Assembly: GCF_019931145.1 (NCBI RefSeq)
Contig: NZ_JAIOUV010000010.1
Location: forward strand, 1 to 64,000
Direction: 5' to 3'
From: Marinicella meishanensis
GTDB lineage: Bacteria; Pseudomonadota; Gammaproteobacteria; Xanthomonadales; Marinicellaceae
DNA length: 64,000 bases
The first letter of the stretch is position 1; every line of letters begins with the position of its first letter. Both the position numbers and the translations under genes were made by a program. Under the pieces are notes generated by a model. The model searched no databases, had not been told where the DNA came from, and was given only the letters and a program-made list of their open reading frames with translations. Below are positions 61,710-64,000 of this stretch, in pieces.

Positions 61710-63887
61710 TTACAATGACGCCAGCACCCGCTGGCGTTGTTGGTTCAATTCGAACTCATAAATGCTCAAAAACTCTTGGCTGAAATCGGTGTTGAGCACT
61801 TCTGTCAACATCGGCAGATGTTCGCCGCGCCAATAACCCCGGCTGCCCCCTTTCTTGTATTCGGCATAAAACAATTGTGCTGACTGATCATACTCACCTT
61901 TGACGGCGGCCACCATCGCTTGGCGAAAATCATTGTTCAATTCTGGGAATTCAGCCAACAGTTGTTCCAACTCATTGATCAAGCGAGCGGCCTTCTCCGC
62001 CTCGCCAGTCACTTGCCACAAGTGAATCATGTTGATGGTGCTGTCAAAGTTTTCGGCGGTCACCGCAAACTGGCCGACCTCGGTGCCTGGGTACAAGCGC
62101 AGGTAATTGGCAATGGCTTGTTCGTGTTCACCCAGCAGCATTTGGTAAAACGTGAGGTTGCCCAGATAGCTGTACTCATTGGGGTTGAGTTGAAACGCCC
62201 GATCAAAACGATCAGCGGCTTGCTGATAATTGCCCTGATACATGTCGAGGGAAGCCTCGACGTAGATCAGTTTTTCATAACCCGGTGATTGCAGCTTGAT
62301 TTCCTCGATGGTGGTCTGGGCCTGATCGGTCAAACCCAAATCCATATACAGGGATGCCAATTCGGCTTTGCGTGAGACATTGCCTGGGTCTTGTTTGATG
62401 GCGATGCGTTGCCATTTGATCGCCTCATCCAGTTTGCCTTGGTTGGAATACACCATGGCTTTGCCACCGGCCGCACCTGGGTAATCTGGCGACAGTTCAA
62501 CGATCCGCTCGAATTGTTCCAAGGCTTCATCATGGCGACCTTTGCCTGACAATATGGCACCAATGTTGGTCTGCACCACCGGTGAAATGGGATCCAGTTC
62601 CACCGCTTTGCGGTACATCGCCAAAGCTTGGTCGGTTTGCCCCATGCGGTCCAATAAATTGCCATACCAATGGTAAGCGGTGGGATAATTGGGATTCAAT
62701 TCCAAGGCCATTTCAAAGGCATTCTTGGCCCCTTCCAAGTCGTCTTTCTCCGCCAAATAGTTGGCGCGGCTGGTGTGGGCTTCGGCCAGTTGGGGATCCA
62801 GTGCAAGTGCCTTTTCAATCAACGGCAAACCTTGTTCCATCATGTTGGCTTCACTGACATCACTGTATTCATTCAATAAGCTCCAGGTATCGGCTTGACC
62901 CACATAGGCCAAGGCATAGTCTGGGTCCAATTCAGTGGCTTTTTGAAACAAGCTCAAGGCTTGGTACAGCGATTGGGTGTTCCGATTCAACAACCGTTGC
63001 CGCCCGGCCAGATAGGCATTGTAGGCATCCAGGTTGTCGGTTTGCTGCTTGCCCAGGGACTGCACTTCGGCATCGGTCAGCTGGGCCTTCAGGGCATTGG
63101 CGATTTCTTGTGACACTTCGGTTTGGATGCGAAAAATGTTGCTGGCAGTCAGCTCGCGGTTGTAGGTTTCTGCCCACAAGGGTTCTTCGCTTTGGGCATC
63201 AACCAATTTGACATTGAGCCGCACCTGATCGCCCACCCGTTGCACCCCACCTTCGACGATGTGGGCCACACCCAATTGGCTGGCAATGGCCCTGATCGGC
63301 ATGTCGGTGCTTTGGTAGTTCAGCACCGAAGTGCGGGAAATCACTTTCAAAGCCGAAATTTTCGACAGGGAAGTGATCAAATCATCATGGATCCCCACGG
63401 TGAAGGGCTCATTGTCGCTGGTGTTCGCCACATTGGTGAACGGCAACACCGCCAGCGATTTGTCATCGATGTTGGCGGTGACCGGAATGAATTCCGCATC
63501 GACCATTTCCTGCGTGGACGCATCTGTGGCCGCCGGTTCTGGCTCATCGCTCCAATGTTGCCACAGGCTCATGACGCCGACCACCACCAACACCCCCAAG
63601 GTCAGGTAATCCAATTTTTTCGCGGTGCGCTGTTCATTGGCCTCATCACGGACCACATCTTTGTCGCGTTTGATGCCTTCGGGGGTCATTTCAAAAGCCC
63701 AGGCAAACAAAATGGTGGGGATCAAGCCCAACAACACCAGGGCCATTAACAAGCGGTTGGCACTGGCATCCACTTCCAAGGCCTCGAACACCACATCACC
63801 CACTTGCAGCAACAACCAAGCGATGACCACATAGGCCGCGGTCACCCGGAATACATTGCGCCGTTTTAATTCCTGGAAAATACTCAT
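61710..63887 (-). CDS. membrane TolB-like/TPR protein
   Basis: From ATG 63887 the 725-residue protein has three membrane helices (about residues 14-34, 48-66 and 97-114), a FlgO/TolB-like domain (~140-290; 'SLAVLPFTNVA', 'HDDLITSLSKISALKVISRTS', 'LGVAHIVEGGVQRVGDQVRL') and about ten TPR repeats (e.g. 'YALAYVGQADTWSLLNEY'). Proteins of this type are abundant in Xanthomonadales-like bacteria, often with an N-terminal HTH, which is absent here. Probably a scaffold or signalling protein. Confidence 0.88.
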   Translation of the reverse strand: MSIFQELKRRNVFRVTAAYVVIAWLLLQVGDVVFEALEVDASANRLLMALVLLGLIPTILFAWAFEMTPEGIKRDKDVVRDEANEQRTAKKLDYLTLGVLVVVGVMSLWQHWSDEPEPAATDASTQEMVDAEFIPVTANIDDKSLAVLPFTNVANTSDNEPFTVGIHDDLITSLSKISALKVISRTSVLNYQSTDMPIRAIASQLGVAHIVEGGVQRVGDQVRLNVKLVDAQSEEPLWAETYNRELTASNIFRIQTEVSQEIANALKAQLTDAEVQSLGKQQTDNLDAYNAYLAGRQRLLNRNTQSLYQALSLFQKATELDPDYALAYVGQADTWSLLNEYSDVSEANMMEQGLPLIEKALALDPQLAEAHTSRANYLAEKDDLEGAKNAFEMALELNPNYPTAYHWYGNLLDRMGQTDQALAMYRKAVELDPISPVVQTNIGAILSGKGRHDEALEQFERIVELSPDYPGAAGGKAMVYSNQGKLDEAIKWQRIAIKQDPGNVSRKAELASLYMDLGLTDQAQTTIEEIKLQSPGYEKLIYVEASLDMYQGNYQQAADRFDRAFQLNPNEYSYLGNLTFYQMLLGEHEQAIANYLRLYPGTEVGQFAVTAENFDSTINMIHLWQVTGEAEKAARLINELEQLLAEFPELNNDFRQAMVAAVKGEYDQSAQLFYAEYKKGGSRGYWRGEHLPMLTEVLNTDFSQEFLSIYEFELNQQRQRVLASL

Positions 63888-64000
63888 CAAAGCATTGTAC
63901 GCGTTTCTCTGGTGATTTTTCAATCACCGAAGGGGCCTCAGATCAGAATCTCACTGGGGACTACCAGACCCAGATCGGAGCCAAAAAAAACGGCGCCAAA

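Overview
The window reads as a chromosomal segment of a gammaproteobacterium, most likely a marine Marinicella-like or Xanthomonadales-related lineage. The pointers are housekeeping sets arranged as in Gammaproteobacteria (mutY-yggX, ftsY divergent from rsmD-coaD-yfhL-type ferredoxin, mnmC, tpx, yceH), many secreted proteins whose C-terminus ends in an xIFxxxFE-like motif, a TolB/TPR membrane protein and a Ser/Thr kinase fused to a sulfatase-modifying-factor domain. This taxonomic call is inference from gene content. The core is moderately GC-rich with dense genes; two A/T-rich accessory blocks stand out.

Layout. 1-3163 is an accessory block: a phage gp3-like small terminase, a tightly overlapping three-gene operon of unknown function (one soluble and two membrane proteins), a tRNA-3'-end-like sequence at 2139-2155 that may be an old attachment site, then a three-gene overlapping cluster containing a barstar-family inhibitor. 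3440-9236 holds a MipA/OmpV outer-membrane protein, many small membrane or secreted proteins of unknown role, and a flavin-dependent tryptophan halogenase-like gene with a perfect palindrome over its promoter. 9214-15636 is mostly minus strand: uracil-DNA-glycosylase-like protein, DUF3820, two EamA transporters, a GNAT enzyme, YceH and the kinase. 16010-19308 carries mnmC, a methyltransferase and a LOG-family protein. 19327-24333 (minus) has ThuA, FkbM methyltransferase, Tpx, a Sel1-like protein, SixA and a Rieske oxygenase. 24439-28651 has a tandem spondin-domain secreted protein followed by a two-component system; a direct repeat in front of the spondin gene looks like a response-regulator site. 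28654-38618 has acetyltransferases, a PhoD-like lipoprotein, a FemAB-like protein, an arginase-family gene next to a CDGSH-glutamate synthase fusion, and a hybrid histidine kinase that lacks its phospho-accepting histidine. 38850-46942 has a decayed beta-helix gene and its intact relative, further secreted proteins, a DUF6445 oxygenase-like gene and a dienoyl-CoA-reductase-like SDR.

47136-53767 is an integrated element of about 6.6 kb. It is bounded by a 24/25-bp duplication of the tRNA-Phe 3' end and carries a tyrosine integrase beside the tRNA, an AlpA excisionase, small element genes, a DUF6387 gene, and a cargo end with a Panacea (DUF4065) gene, a partner gene whose reading frame is joined only by a -1 shift on a C6-A8 run, and a 131-aa unknown gene flanked by a striking 16-unit degenerate repeat of 23-24 bp. 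No established defence system is recognisable, but this cargo end and the operon at 686-2056 are the best candidates for something undescribed.

53773-63887 returns to core genome: tRNA-Phe, yggX, mutY, ftsY, and the run rsmD-coaD-ferredoxin-ggt-MBL hydrolase-MAPEG-adenine deaminase, ending with a large TolB/TPR protein on the minus strand.
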